Assembly (NCBI RefSeq): GCF_038561965.1
Contig: NZ_CP139348.1
Location: 3,658,001-3,722,000 of the forward strand
Length of the DNA stretch: 64,000 bases
Direction of reading: 5' to 3'
Origin: Stutzerimonas stutzeri
GTDB taxonomy: Bacteria; Pseudomonadota; Gammaproteobacteria; Pseudomonadales; Pseudomonadaceae
In this document: positions 9,098 through 18,141 of the stretch, piece by piece
Position numbering within the stretch: position 1 is the stretch's first letter
How the letters are laid out: the number at the start of each line of letters is the position of its first letter
The notes under the pieces: model-generated
Told to the model about the DNA's origin: nothing
Database searches by the model: none
What the model saw: the letters and a program-made list of their open reading frames with translations, nothing else
Translations under genes and position numbers: made by a program

Positions 9098-10180
9098 TTA
9101 CCTCAATTTCAGGGTGGCAAGGCCAACGAGCACCAGAATCACGGTAATGATCCAGAAGCGCACGATTACCCGAGGTTCGGGCCAGCCTTTGAGTTCGAAA
9201 TGGTGATGGATCGGCGCCATGCGGAACACGCGCTTGCCGGTCAGCTTGAAGCTGGCGACCTGGATCATCACCGACAGGGTTTCCATCACGAACACACCGC
9301 CCATGATGAACAGCACCACTTCCTGGCGAACGATCACGGCAATGGTGCCCAGCGCGGCGCCCAGCGCCAGCGCGCCGACATCGCCCATGAACACTTGGGC
9401 TGGATAGGTGTTGAACCAGAGAAAACCGAGACCCGCGCCGATCAGTGCACCACAGAAGACGATCAGTTCACCCGCACCGGGGATATAAGGGATCAACAGG
9501 TATTCGGCGAAGTTAACGTTGCCGGACAGGTAGCAGAAGATGCCCAGGCCGCCACCGACCATCACGGTCGGCATGATCGCCAGACCATCGAGCCCGTCGG
9601 TGAGGTTGACCGCATTGCTCGATCCGACGATGACGAAATAGGTCAGCACCACGAAGCCGATCCCCAGCGGGATCTCGATGTTCTTCAGCAGCGGTAGAAT
9701 CAGCGTAGTTTCGACCGGCGTTTGCGCAGTCATATAAAGGAAGATTGCTGCGCCAAGACCAAAGACGGACTGCCAGAAGTACTTCCAGCGGCTCGGCAGG
9801 CCCCGGGAGTTTTTCTCGATCACCTTGCGGTAGTCATCGACCCAGCCAACCGCGCCGAACAGCAGCGTCACCGCCAGCACAACCCAGACATAACGGTTGG
9901 CCAGGTCTGCCCAGAGCAAGGTGCTGATACCGATGGCGCTGAGGATCAGCGCCCCCCCCATGGTCGGAGTGCCGGATTTCGACAAATGCGACTGCGGGCC
10001 ATCGGTACGTACCGATTGCCCGATCTGGCGTAGCTGCAACGTGCGGATCAGCCAAGGGCCCATCCACAGCGACAGCACGAGGGCGGTGAGGACGCCGAGA
10101 ATTCCACGCAGCGACAGGTACTGAAAGACCGCGAAGCCCTTGTGGAACTGTTGCAGATACTCGGCGAGCAGCAGCAGCAT
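9098..10180 (-). CDS. mraY: Phospho-MurNAc-pentapeptide translocase (MraY)
   Basis: Integral membrane enzyme forming lipid I from UDP-MurNAc-pentapeptide and undecaprenyl phosphate. 360 aa with about ten membrane spans. Diagnostic loops are visible: GTPTMGG near residue 70, the acidic DDYRK, NAVNLTDGLDGLA and the C-terminal MAPIHHHFELKGWPE. Its ATG overlaps the murF stop by one base (TGATG). Confidence 0.98.
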   Translation of the reverse strand: MLLLLAEYLQQFHKGFAVFQYLSLRGILGVLTALVLSLWMGPWLIRTLQLRQIGQSVRTDGPQSHLSKSGTPTMGGALILSAIGISTLLWADLANRYVWVVLAVTLLFGAVGWVDDYRKVIEKNSRGLPSRWKYFWQSVFGLGAAIFLYMTAQTPVETTLILPLLKNIEIPLGIGFVVLTYFVIVGSSNAVNLTDGLDGLAIMPTVMVGGGLGIFCYLSGNVNFAEYLLIPYIPGAGELIVFCGALIGAGLGFLWFNTYPAQVFMGDVGALALGAALGTIAVIVRQEVVLFIMGGVFVMETLSVMIQVASFKLTGKRVFRMAPIHHHFELKGWPEPRVIVRFWIITVILVLVGLATLKLR

Positions 10181-11556
10181 CAGTGTTTCTCCATGGATGG
10201 CCCAGCGAGCGCATCGACGACTTTGTCCATCGCCGCGCTACGTGAGCCCTTGATCAGAATGGTGGTGCCGCTGCCCTGTTCGGCACGCAGGCTATCGATG
10301 AGGCTGGCCTGGTCGGCAAAATGCCGCGCCCCCGGACCAAACGCCTGTACCGCATGGGCCATCAGCGGGCCTACCGCATAGAGGGTGTCGACCTTGCCAG
10401 CCGCGTATGCGCCAACCTCGCGATGGCCCTGCTCGGCCCATTCGCCCAGCTCGCCCATGTCACCCAATGCAAGGATGGTGCGACCGGCGAAGCTTGCCAG
10501 TACGTCGATCGCGGCGCAGATCGACGCCGGATTGGCGTTGTAGCTGTCGTCGATCAGGCGCACGCCATTGGCCAGCATTTGCGCCACGGCGCGACCCTTG
10601 ACCGGTTGCAGTTGCTGCAGCCCGGCGACAACGGCATTGGCGTCGACACCCAGCGCATAGGCCGCCGCGGCGGCTGCCAGAGCATTGGCTACGTTATGGC
10701 GGCCCAGCAGATTGAGCTGGACACGGAGGTTGCCCAACGGGCCAGTCAGTACGAAGCTCGGGCAACCGCGCTGATCGTAGGCGATCGAGCCGGCTGAGAA
10801 ATCGGCAAGCGGATTGGCCAGCCCGAAGGAGACGATGCGTTTGCCGGCGACACGCTCGGCCCAGATTGGATAGGCCTTGTCATCGCGGTTCAGCACGGCG
10901 ATACCGCTTTCAGTCAAACCGTCGAGAATCTCGCCTTTGGCTTCGACGATCTTGTGCGGGCCGCCGAACTCGCCGACATGGGCGGTCCCTGCGTTGGTGA
11001 TCAGACTGACATCCGGGCGTACCAGCTTCACGGTGTAGGCAATGTCGCCTGGCCGCGAGGCGCCGAGTTCGATGACCGCGGCGCGGTGCTCAGTGCTCAA
11101 CTCGAGCAGCGTCAGTGGTGCGCCCAGGTCGTTATTGAGATTACCGCGAGTCGCCAGCACGGCGTTCTGCCCGTATGCACTACGCAAAATGCTGGCGAGC
11201 ATTTCCTTCACGCTGGTCTTTCCGCTGGAGCCGGTGATGGCGGCAACCGGCCCGGTAAAGGCGTCGCGATTGCTCGCGCCCATGCGTCCCAGTGCCGCGC
11301 GGGTATCGGCAACCACCAGTTGAGGCAGCGGTGAAGACTCGACCTCGCGCTCGACGAGCGCCGCGACAGCACCTTTCGCGGCAACGTCCGCCAGATAGGC
11401 GTGCCCGTCGAAGCGAGGCCCGGTCAGCGCGATGAATAGCTGACCCGGTTCGATAGCGCGGCTATCGGTACTGACCGCTGCAAAGCTGGCATCCGCCCCG
11501 ACCAAACGACCGGACAATGGTTGTTGCAGCTCGCTCAGGCGCGTTGCTTCAAGCAT
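10180..11556 (-). CDS. murF: UDP-MurNAc-tripeptide--D-Ala-D-Ala ligase
   Basis: Completes the cytoplasmic pentapeptide precursor by adding the D-Ala-D-Ala made by Ddl. 458 aa with N-terminal substrate domain, the ATP loop GSSGKTS and the central NLLGRHNVANALAAAA motif, plus the DDSYNANP motif of the C-terminal domain. It overlaps murE by 8 bases and mraY by 1. Confidence 0.97.
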   Translation of the reverse strand: MLEATRLSELQQPLSGRLVGADASFAAVSTDSRAIEPGQLFIALTGPRFDGHAYLADVAAKGAVAALVEREVESSPLPQLVVADTRAALGRMGASNRDAFTGPVAAITGSSGKTSVKEMLASILRSAYGQNAVLATRGNLNNDLGAPLTLLELSTEHRAAVIELGASRPGDIAYTVKLVRPDVSLITNAGTAHVGEFGGPHKIVEAKGEILDGLTESGIAVLNRDDKAYPIWAERVAGKRIVSFGLANPLADFSAGSIAYDQRGCPSFVLTGPLGNLRVQLNLLGRHNVANALAAAAAAYALGVDANAVVAGLQQLQPVKGRAVAQMLANGVRLIDDSYNANPASICAAIDVLASFAGRTILALGDMGELGEWAEQGHREVGAYAAGKVDTLYAVGPLMAHAVQAFGPGARHFADQASLIDSLRAEQGSGTTILIKGSRSAAMDKVVDALAGPSMEKH

Positions 11557-13012
11557 TGGGCTTCTCCCAGATGGACAGTGCGGTAACGGCTTCCTCGATA
11601 TCAGAGAACGGCAGGCGCTCGCCGCGAATTTCCTGATAGTCCTCGTGACCTTTACCCGCGAGAACCACCACGTCTTCGATGCGCGCAGCCGCGATCAGGC
11701 TGGCAATCGCCCGGGCTCGACCGTGGGTGAAGGTCACCGCCGCAGGATTGGCGAAACCTGAACGGATATCCGCAACAATGCGCTCTGGCGCTTCGTTACG
11801 CGGATTGTCGTCGGTAACCACTATTCCGTCGGCCAGACGCTCTGCAACCGCGGCCATCAAGGGGCGCTTGCCGGTATCACGGTCGCCGCCGCAACCGAAC
11901 AGGCAGAGCAGTCTGCCGGTCGCGTGGGGGCGCAGCGCGGTAAGTACTTTTTCCAGAGCATCGGGCGTGTGGGCATAGTCCACGACAACCAGCGGAAGAT
12001 CTCCGCCACCCAGACGCTGCATACGACCGGCAGGGCCCTCGAGCTCTGGCAGCACTGCGAGGACTTCATCCAACGGATAATCCATGCCGAGCAGAGCGCC
12101 AACTGCAGCCAGAACGTTGCTCACATTAAAGCGCCCCAGCAACGGGCTGCGCATAGAGCGCTCGCCCTGCGGCGTGATCAGGCGTGCATGAATGCCATCG
12201 TCATCGAGCCGCGCCTCGGCACAGTAGAGGTAGGCCGACGGGTCTTCCAGGCTGTAGGTGATCAGCCGTGACTCGCGATCTTCGCCGGCCAGCGCGCGAC
12301 CGAAGCCATCGTCAAGATTGATGACGCGGCAGCTCAAGCCGGGCACGTCGAACAGGCGCGCCTTGGCGGCGCCGTAGGCCTCCATGGTGCCGTGATAATC
12401 GAGATGGTCGCGCGACAGGTTGGTGAAAACAGCGACATCGAAATCCAGCGCCGCGACGCGCCCCTGATCCAGCCCATGCGAGGAAACTTCCATCGCGACC
12501 GCGCGGGCGCCTTCCTGTTTCAGGTTGGCCAGCGTCGCCTGTACTCCGATGGCGTCCGGCGTTGTATGCCGACCCAGCTTAAGCTGACCATGAAAGCCGG
12601 TGCCCAGCGTACCGATGATGCCGCAGGGCTCACCGAGCCGATCGAGTGCCTGAGCGATCAATTGACTGACGCTGGTCTTGCCGTTGGTTCCGGTGACGCC
12701 AGCCAGGCGAAGATTGCGACTCGGCTCGCCATAAAAACGCCCAGCGATTGTCGACAGCTGACTGGCCAGATGATGTACCGGCACCATGACTGCGTTGCCG
12801 GTCAACGGCTGGTCTAGCCCTTCCGCTTCAAATGCAACCGCAGCAGCACCACGCGCAATCGCATCCTGAACGTGATCTCGACCGTCGAATTGCAAACCCG
12901 GCACCGCGAGGAACAGGTCGCCGCCGCGGACCTTGCGGCTGTCGAGCGTCAGCTCGCGAATCAACACATCGCGGCCAGCTTGGGGCAGCAGGTGACTCAA
13001 CGGCATAGGCAT
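11549..13012 (-). CDS. murE: UDP-MurNAc-dipeptide--meso-diaminopimelate ligase
   Basis: Adds the third residue of the stem peptide. The 487-aa protein has the ATP loop GTNGKTS and, in the C-terminal domain, DDNPRNE; the DNPR signature is the known determinant of meso-diaminopimelate specificity rather than lysine. It shares one base with the ftsI stop region (13012) and overlaps murF by 8 bases, so ftsI-murE-murF are coupled. Confidence 0.97.
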   Translation of the reverse strand: MPMPLSHLLPQAGRDVLIRELTLDSRKVRGGDLFLAVPGLQFDGRDHVQDAIARGAAAVAFEAEGLDQPLTGNAVMVPVHHLASQLSTIAGRFYGEPSRNLRLAGVTGTNGKTSVSQLIAQALDRLGEPCGIIGTLGTGFHGQLKLGRHTTPDAIGVQATLANLKQEGARAVAMEVSSHGLDQGRVAALDFDVAVFTNLSRDHLDYHGTMEAYGAAKARLFDVPGLSCRVINLDDGFGRALAGEDRESRLITYSLEDPSAYLYCAEARLDDDGIHARLITPQGERSMRSPLLGRFNVSNVLAAVGALLGMDYPLDEVLAVLPELEGPAGRMQRLGGGDLPLVVVDYAHTPDALEKVLTALRPHATGRLLCLFGCGGDRDTGKRPLMAAVAERLADGIVVTDDNPRNEAPERIVADIRSGFANPAAVTFTHGRARAIASLIAAARIEDVVVLAGKGHEDYQEIRGERLPFSDIEEAVTALSIWEKPNA

Positions 13013-14742
13013 TAGATGCGCCCTCCCTTGCCTTTCGCCGCTTCGGCAGTCTGCAGGTCGGCAGGCGGAGGCAGATTGTCCGGGGCGACGTTCATCAGGC
13101 GCAGCGCCCGCGCCATCACCTTGCCGAAGACCGGCGCGGCGACCAGACCACCGTAGTACTGGCCCTTGCTTGGCTCATCCACGACGATCACTGCAGCGAT
13201 TCGCGGGTTGGAAAGCGGTGCAACGCCGGCAAAGAACGAGCGATAGGCGTCCTTGGTATAGCCGCCAGTACCGGAGATCTTCTTCGCGGTACCGCTCTTG
13301 CCGCCGACGTGATAGCCCGGCACCTTGGCCCTGGCACCACCACCGCCTTCCTCTTCGACGACCGCACGCAACATCTGCAGGACGATGCCCGAAATTTGCT
13401 TGTCGATGACCTGCACACCATCTTGTGGCCGATCCAGGCGCAGCAGGGAAAGCGGAACGTTCGAGCCCTGATTGCCCAGCACTGCATAGGCATGAGCCAG
13501 CTGAACGGCTGTTACCGACAAGCCATAGCCGTAGGCCAGCGATGCGGTCTCCGCATCCCGCCACTTACGATGATTGGGCAGGTTGCCGACTCGCTCGCCC
13601 GGGAAGCCGAGCCCAGTGTCCTGGCCGAAGCCGGCCTGCTGCATCACGGCATAAACCGGCTCGGCGCCGATATCCAGGGCAATCTTGCTGATCCCCACGT
13701 TGCTCGACTTCATCAGAATGCCGGTCAACGAGAGCATGCCGCCACGCGAGACGTCACGGATGGTGTAGCGACCGATGCGCATCCATCCTGGCAGCGTGTT
13801 GACGACCGAATCAGGCTTGTACTTGCCAGTGCCTAACGCTGCGGCAATGCTGAATGGTTTGACCGTCGAGCCAGGCTCGAAGACATCGATCATGGCGCGA
13901 TTGCGCATCGCAGCCGGTTGCAGATTGCGGCGATTGTTCGGGTTGTAGGTGGGCTGATTGGCCATGGCGAGAATCTCGCCGGTCTTGACGTCGACCATCA
14001 CCAGGCTGGCAGCCTTGGCGCCGTACTCGTGCACCACGTTGCGCAGCTCACTGTGGGCGAGGTACTGCAGTCGAAGATCAATCGACAACGCCATGGCCTT
14101 GCCGGCTTTGGCGTTCTTCGTCACCTGTACGTCCTTGATCAGACGTCCACGGCGGTCCTTGAGCACCTGGCGTTTGCCCGGCACACCGGCAAGCCACTCG
14201 TCATAGGCGAGTTCCATACCTTCACGGCCACGATCATCAATGTCGGTGAAGCCCACCACGTGGGCAGCCACTTCACCCGCCGGATAGAAGCGACGGAATT
14301 CTTCCTGGGCATAGACCCCTGGAATCTTCAGATCAAGGACATCCTGCCCCTGCTCTGGAGTGAGGCCGCGTACCAGATAGATGAACTCCCGGGCCGCCTG
14401 TGACTGCAGGCGTTCGCTCAAGGTAGCGGCATCTTGGCTCAGCGCCTTGGCCAGCTCCGGCCAACGCGCACGCGCAGCCTGCAACTCCTTCGGGTTCCCC
14501 CAGAGGGTGGTGACCGGGGTGCTTACAGCGAGCGGTTCACCGTTGCGATCGGTAATCAGTCCTCGGTGCGCCGGAATTGGGATATGACGAACGCTGCGAG
14601 CATCGCCCTGCCCCTTGAGGAAGCCCTGATCCATCACTTGGAGATCGACGATGCGCCAGGCGATGGCGCCGACGAGCAACGCCAGCAGCGCCAGTACGAT
14701 ACGAAAACGCCAAGGGTAAAGAGCGCCCTGCAGATTCATCAT
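13012..14742 (-). CDS. ftsI: Septal peptidoglycan transpeptidase, PBP3 (FtsI)
   Basis: Class B penicillin-binding protein that crosslinks septal peptidoglycan with FtsW. From the ATG at 14742 (MMNLQGAL, 576 aa) there is one N-terminal membrane span (about residues 13-32), a pedestal domain and the transpeptidase domain with all three active-site motifs: STVK at 292-295, SSN at 346-348 and KSGT at 482-485. The start shares ATGA with the ftsL stop, which excludes the longer frame to 14862. Confidence 0.98.
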   Translation of the reverse strand: MMNLQGALYPWRFRIVLALLALLVGAIAWRIVDLQVMDQGFLKGQGDARSVRHIPIPAHRGLITDRNGEPLAVSTPVTTLWGNPKELQAARARWPELAKALSQDAATLSERLQSQAAREFIYLVRGLTPEQGQDVLDLKIPGVYAQEEFRRFYPAGEVAAHVVGFTDIDDRGREGMELAYDEWLAGVPGKRQVLKDRRGRLIKDVQVTKNAKAGKAMALSIDLRLQYLAHSELRNVVHEYGAKAASLVMVDVKTGEILAMANQPTYNPNNRRNLQPAAMRNRAMIDVFEPGSTVKPFSIAAALGTGKYKPDSVVNTLPGWMRIGRYTIRDVSRGGMLSLTGILMKSSNVGISKIALDIGAEPVYAVMQQAGFGQDTGLGFPGERVGNLPNHRKWRDAETASLAYGYGLSVTAVQLAHAYAVLGNQGSNVPLSLLRLDRPQDGVQVIDKQISGIVLQMLRAVVEEEGGGGARAKVPGYHVGGKSGTAKKISGTGGYTKDAYRSFFAGVAPLSNPRIAAVIVVDEPSKGQYYGGLVAAPVFGKVMARALRLMNVAPDNLPPPADLQTAEAAKGKGGRI

Positions 14743-15029
14743 GGCTTCACCAGCCTGACGTCTGCCGCCGCGGGGATGTGCATGCGCAGCTGGTCGGTCG
14801 CCAGCGTCTCGATACGACTGTGCGCCGTCCAGGTGCTCTGCTCGAGGATCAGGCGGCCCCATTCAGCCTGAGCTTTGTCACGAACACTGAGCTCTCCGTA
14901 GAGCTCGTTGAGCAGTTGCCGATTCCAGTGCGCGCAGTAAGCGACCGCAATCGCCGACAGCAGAACGCCAACGAACAGCACGAGCATCAGCAGGCTGCCG
15001 CTGGGCATGGATCGCAGCATGCGGCTCAC
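14739..15029 (-). CDS. ftsL: Cell division protein FtsL
   Basis: Small bitopic protein (96 aa) of the FtsQLB complex. One membrane span (about residues 12-32, LLMLVLFVGVLLSAIAVAY) precedes a periplasmic coiled coil and the conserved LILEQSTWTAHSRIE segment that matches pseudomonad FtsL. The start codon is GTG at 15029, overlapping the rsmH stop (GTGA). Position between rsmH and ftsI confirms the call. Confidence 0.95.
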   Translation of the reverse strand: MSRMLRSMPSGSLLMLVLFVGVLLSAIAVAYCAHWNRQLLNELYGELSVRDKAQAEWGRLILEQSTWTAHSRIETLATDQLRMHIPAAADVRLVKP

Positions 15030-15973
15030 CGTAGCTTCTCCGCCACGCGCATCACGGCGCTGCGCGAGCGCGGATTGGCCTTGACCTCGGCATCGGAAGC
15101 GTATTGTGGTTTGCCAAGCAGCTTCAGCCGCGGCTCGAAAGCCTTCGGAATAATCGGCAGGTCGCGCGGCAGTTTGTCCGCCTCGCCCTTGGCATGGCGA
15201 CGCATGAATTGTTTGACGATACGATCTTCCAGCGAATGGAAGCTGATTACGACCAGCCGGCCACCCACTTCCAGAGCCTCCAACGCGGCATCGAGACCGG
15301 ACTCAAGATCGCCAAGCTCGTTGTTGATATAGATGCGCAGCCCCTGAAACGCGCGAGTCGCCGGGTTCTTGCCCTTCTCCCAGGCAGGATTCGCCTCGGT
15401 CAGCACTTTGGCCAGATCAGCCGTTCGCTCGAACGGGGCATCAGCGCGCCGCTGTACCACGGCTCGCGCCATGCGCTTGGCAAAACGTTCTTCGCCGTAA
15501 TCCTTGAATACGCGCGCAATTTCGTCCGCTTCAGCACGGGCAATCCACTCGGCAGCGCTGACGCCTCGACTGGGGTCCATGCGCATGTCCAGCGGGCCAT
15601 CATTGAGAAAACTGAACCCACGCTCGGGATCATCAAGCTGCGGCGAGGAAACACCCAGATCCAGCAATACACCGCTGACGGTACCGGTCCAGCCGCGTTG
15701 CGCAACTTCTTCACCCAGCTCGGCAAAACTTCTCTGCACAACGACAAAGCGGCCGTCCTCGGCCGCCAGTGCTTGCCCCGTAGCGATGGCTAACGGGTCC
15801 TTGTCAAAGCCTAGCAACTGACCATCAGGGCCGAGCTGCTGCAATAGCAGCCGGCTGTGACCGCCTCGACCAAAGGTCCCATCCAGGTAGCGACCGTCGG
15901 CGCGCACTGCTAGCGCCGCGACGGCTTCGTCGAGCAACACGGTAATATGTCGCAGGCTGCTGATCTGGTTCAC
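15026..15973 (-). CDS. rsmH: 16S rRNA m4C1402 methyltransferase (RsmH)
   Basis: S-adenosylmethionine enzyme that N4-methylates C1402 in the ribosomal P site. 315 aa; the SAM-binding GTFGRGGHS (residues 33-41), GVLLDLGVSSPQLDD and the C-terminal ISFHSLEDRIVK motif are all family hallmarks. It overlaps mraZ and ftsL by four bases each. Confidence 0.97.
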   Translation of the reverse strand: MNQISSLRHITVLLDEAVAALAVRADGRYLDGTFGRGGHSRLLLQQLGPDGQLLGFDKDPLAIATGQALAAEDGRFVVVQRSFAELGEEVAQRGWTGTVSGVLLDLGVSSPQLDDPERGFSFLNDGPLDMRMDPSRGVSAAEWIARAEADEIARVFKDYGEERFAKRMARAVVQRRADAPFERTADLAKVLTEANPAWEKGKNPATRAFQGLRIYINNELGDLESGLDAALEALEVGGRLVVISFHSLEDRIVKQFMRRHAKGEADKLPRDLPIIPKAFEPRLKLLGKPQYASDAEVKANPRSRSAVMRVAEKLR

Positions 15974-16425
15974 AGGATTAGGTCACGTAGTTCGTCCGGC
16001 AGGCCGCCGGGTTGCTTGATGGCCGCCAGGTCCGCGTCAGAAATCGCGTTCCAGTCGTCCTCGTTCCACAGTTGAAACTTGTTCAGTTGCCCCACAAGCA
16101 TCGCGCGCTTGTCTAGTCGGGCGTATTCACGAAGACGCGGCGGCACAACAACACGGCCGCTGCCATCCATCTCCAGATCAACCGCATTACCGATCAATAG
16201 ACGCTGCAGGCGGCGGGCCTCTTCACGAAGAGAGGGCAGCTCGCGAAGCTTCGTCTCAATCAGCTCCCATTCGGGCAAGGGGTAAATGCACAGACAGCGG
16301 TCCACGGCATCGATTGTGATGATCAGCTGGCCATCGCCACGGGAATTCAGCTCGTCGCGATACCGGCTGGGCATGGCTAGCCGGCCTTTGGCGTCGAGAC
16401 TGATGGCGTTAGCTCCGCGAAACAC
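15970..16425 (-). CDS. mraZ: Transcriptional regulator MraZ, first gene of the dcw operon
   Basis: DNA-binding protein of 151 aa made of two SpoVT/AbrB-type repeats (about residues 1-75 and 76-150), each with the hydrophobic core-plus-arginine pattern (DAKGRLAMPSRYR; DGSGRVVVPPRLR). Known MraZ proteins repress their own operon through repeats just upstream, and such repeats are present here. The start is GTG at 16425 with a good ribosome site (AGGGGAAG) 6 to 8 bases before it. Confidence 0.97.
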   Translation of the reverse strand: MFRGANAISLDAKGRLAMPSRYRDELNSRGDGQLIITIDAVDRCLCIYPLPEWELIETKLRELPSLREEARRLQRLLIGNAVDLEMDGSGRVVVPPRLREYARLDKRAMLVGQLNKFQLWNEDDWNAISDADLAAIKQPGGLPDELRDLIL

Positions 16426-16455
16426 GGCTGCGCTTCCCCTAAATTAGCTATCCAT

Positions 16456-16493
16456 GCCCATATTTACCCACTTTGTGCCACTTCCTACCACTT
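16456..16493 (-). promoter_or_regulatory. MraZ operator: four boxes with 10-bp period
   Basis: On the minus strand the motif TGGG/TGGC/TGGT recurs at exact 10-bp steps (plus-strand CCCA at 16457-16460 and 16467-16470, GCCA at 16477-16480, ACCA at 16487-16490); the three upstream boxes read AAGTGG. Direct repeats of TGGGN-type boxes at one helical turn are the known MraZ binding site. They lie between the -10 box and the mraZ start, the right place for autorepression. Confidence 0.8.
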
Positions 16494-16499
16494 GTGCGC

Positions 16500-16529
16500 A
16501 CTATAGAAACGCAGCCGCCCCACCGTCAA
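16500..16529 (-). promoter_or_regulatory. Sigma70 promoter of the mraZ/dcw operon
   Basis: Reading minus, TTGACG (16529-16524) and TATAGT (16505-16500) are separated by 18 bases, each a 5/6 match to the -35 and -10 consensus. The predicted transcript would start near 16493, at the edge of the MraZ boxes, so bound MraZ would block initiation or clearance. Confidence 0.75.
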
Positions 16530-16722
16530 GGCGAGCCGGAGGGGAAAAAGCCTTACGGAGCGGTAATTTAGCGGTGCTGAGGGAAGATCGGAGCAGAACA
16601 GCGGAGGGTAGGGACAGCGCTTCTCAATACGAACGCGCACTTACTCAACAAAGTTAAAGTACTTTGTTAAGAGCAAGAATCTTTCGGAATTAAAAACGCG
16701 AGTTACGGAGGAAGTAAAAGAA
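16530..16722. other. Gene-free stretch between dcw promoter and rnpB, with an inverted repeat
   Basis: No plausible gene. AACAAAGT (16647-16654) and ACTTTGTT (16661-16668) form a perfect 8-bp inverted repeat with a 6-base loop in a locally A/T-rich patch. It has no T-run and no recognised role; it could be an operator or an RNA hairpin downstream of rnpB. Confidence 0.5.
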
Positions 16723-17081
16723 GGAGAGTCGATCTGTAAGCCGGGTTCTGTCGAGGACAGCCATTCCTCTACGACAGCCATCACTGACTGCCTCTAGCAA
16801 CCTACCCGGATCCAGCGCGGGCCACGCCAATGGATCCCTATTTGGTCTTGCTCCAAGTGGGGTTTACCTAGCCACGGACTGTTGCCAGCCGTGCGGTGCG
16901 CTCTTACCGCACCTTTTCACCCTTACCGGCGCCGAAGCGCTTAGGCGGTTATTTTCTGTGGCACTTTCCGTAGGCTCGCGCCTCCCAGGCGTTACCTGGC
17001 ACTTCGCCCTATGGAGCCCGGACTTTCCTCCCTCCCTTCTTGCCGGAACAAAAAGAGACAGCGACTGTCCGATCGACTCTC
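16723..17081 (-). ncRNA. rnpB: RNase P RNA (bacterial class A)
   Basis: Catalytic RNA that trims tRNA 5' leaders. On the minus strand the conserved GAGGAAAGTCCGGGC element is at 17030-17016, and the conserved 3' part GAACCCGGCTTACAG at 16748-16734; the 5' AGAGTCGAT and 3' ATCGACTCT ends pair as helix P1. The length of about 355 nt fits pseudomonad RNase P. Ends are set by P1 pairing and may be off by a few bases. A GATACT box at 17097-17092 is a candidate -10. Confidence 0.95.
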
Positions 17082-17152
17082 CAGGCGCCAGAGTATCGTC
17101 GCGAGGCGCCGGCTGCAAGCGCGCCGCCTGCAGATGCAGGCCCTGCCGACGC

Positions 17153-18016
17153 CTATTTCCGCTCCAGCGCCGCCTGATAGAGCAGATTCTTGCGTACACC
17201 GGTGATCTCCGCCGCTAAGGCCGCCGCTCGCTTGAGCGGCATTTCGGCAAGCAAAAGATCGAGCACCCGAAGCGATTCCGTGTTCACCGCGCTTTCATCC
17301 TGCGGCGCATGCCAGCCCTCGACTAGCACTACGCACTCGCCCCGCTGCTGATTGCTGTCAGCCTCAACCCACGAACGCAGTTCACCCAAAGGCAGTCCTT
17401 TTAGCGTTTCGAATGCCTTGGTCAGCTCGCGCCCCAGCACTGCGATCCGGCCGCTGCCCAACACATCCTCGAGATCGCCGAGCGATTCGAGTATGCGATG
17501 CGGGGCCTCGTAGAAGATCAGCGTACGCGGCTCTTCTTTCAGTATCTCGAGACGCGCGCGACGAGCAGCTGCTTTTGCAGGCAGGAAGCCTTCGAAAATG
17601 AACCGGTCCGACGGCAGGCCAGCCGCCGATAACGCAGCGATCAGCGCACAAGCCCCCGGTACCGGCACAACGGCAATACCCGCAGCACGCGCCTGACGCA
17701 CAAGGTGATAGCCCGGATCAGAGATCAAGGGCGTACCGGCATCGGAAATCAGCGCAACACTCTCGCCCGCCTGCAACCGACCGAGAAACCGCCCTCCCTC
17801 TTCACGCTCGTTGTGCTCATGACAGGCCGCCAGAGGCGTCTGAATGCCGAAGTGCGCAAGCAAACGGGACGAATGCCGGGTGTCCTCCGCAGCAATCAGC
17901 GACACCTCTTTGAGTACGCGCAGCGCTCGGGCGCTGATGTCCTCAAGATTGCCGATTGGCGTAGCGACAACATAAAGCGTACCTACTCCGGAATTCGCAC
18001 CATTGCTGGCAGTCAC
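17153..18016 (-). CDS. rsmI: 16S rRNA 2'-O-ribose C1402 methyltransferase (RsmI)
   Basis: Tetrapyrrole-methylase-fold SAM enzyme that 2'-O-methylates C1402, the same base that RsmH modifies. 287 aa with LYVVATPIGNLEDIS near the N-terminus, the EDTR motif and the ISDAGTPLISDPG loop, all typical. The start codon is GTG at 18016. It is divergent from lpoA, as in other gammaproteobacteria. Confidence 0.96.
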   Translation of the reverse strand: MTASNGANSGVGTLYVVATPIGNLEDISARALRVLKEVSLIAAEDTRHSSRLLAHFGIQTPLAACHEHNEREEGGRFLGRLQAGESVALISDAGTPLISDPGYHLVRQARAAGIAVVPVPGACALIAALSAAGLPSDRFIFEGFLPAKAAARRARLEILKEEPRTLIFYEAPHRILESLGDLEDVLGSGRIAVLGRELTKAFETLKGLPLGELRSWVEADSNQQRGECVVLVEGWHAPQDESAVNTESLRVLDLLLAEMPLKRAAALAAEITGVRKNLLYQAALERK

Positions 18017-18045
18017 AAGGGCTTACCTCTGTCACGGAAATGCGC

Positions 18046-18101
18046 ATTGTAGCCCGATTCGCCGCCGTAACATCGCGGCCAGTTCAGCGCTTGGGTACAA
18101 T
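18046..18101. promoter_or_regulatory. Divergent -10 boxes for rsmI and lpoA
   Basis: TACAAT occurs on the minus strand at 18051-18046, 30 bases before the rsmI GTG, and on the plus strand at 18096-18101, 41 bases before the lpoA ATG. Both are 5/6 matches to a sigma70 -10. No convincing -35 is seen for either, so this is a tentative call. Confidence 0.4.
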
Positions 18102-18141
18102 CCCGCCAACACTCGCCAGTGCTTTCAGGAACGATTAATCA

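Noticed and set aside
16454..16657. 67-codon frame over the dcw promoter region
   Set aside because: No ribosome site, runs through the -10, -35 and MraZ boxes, no similarity.
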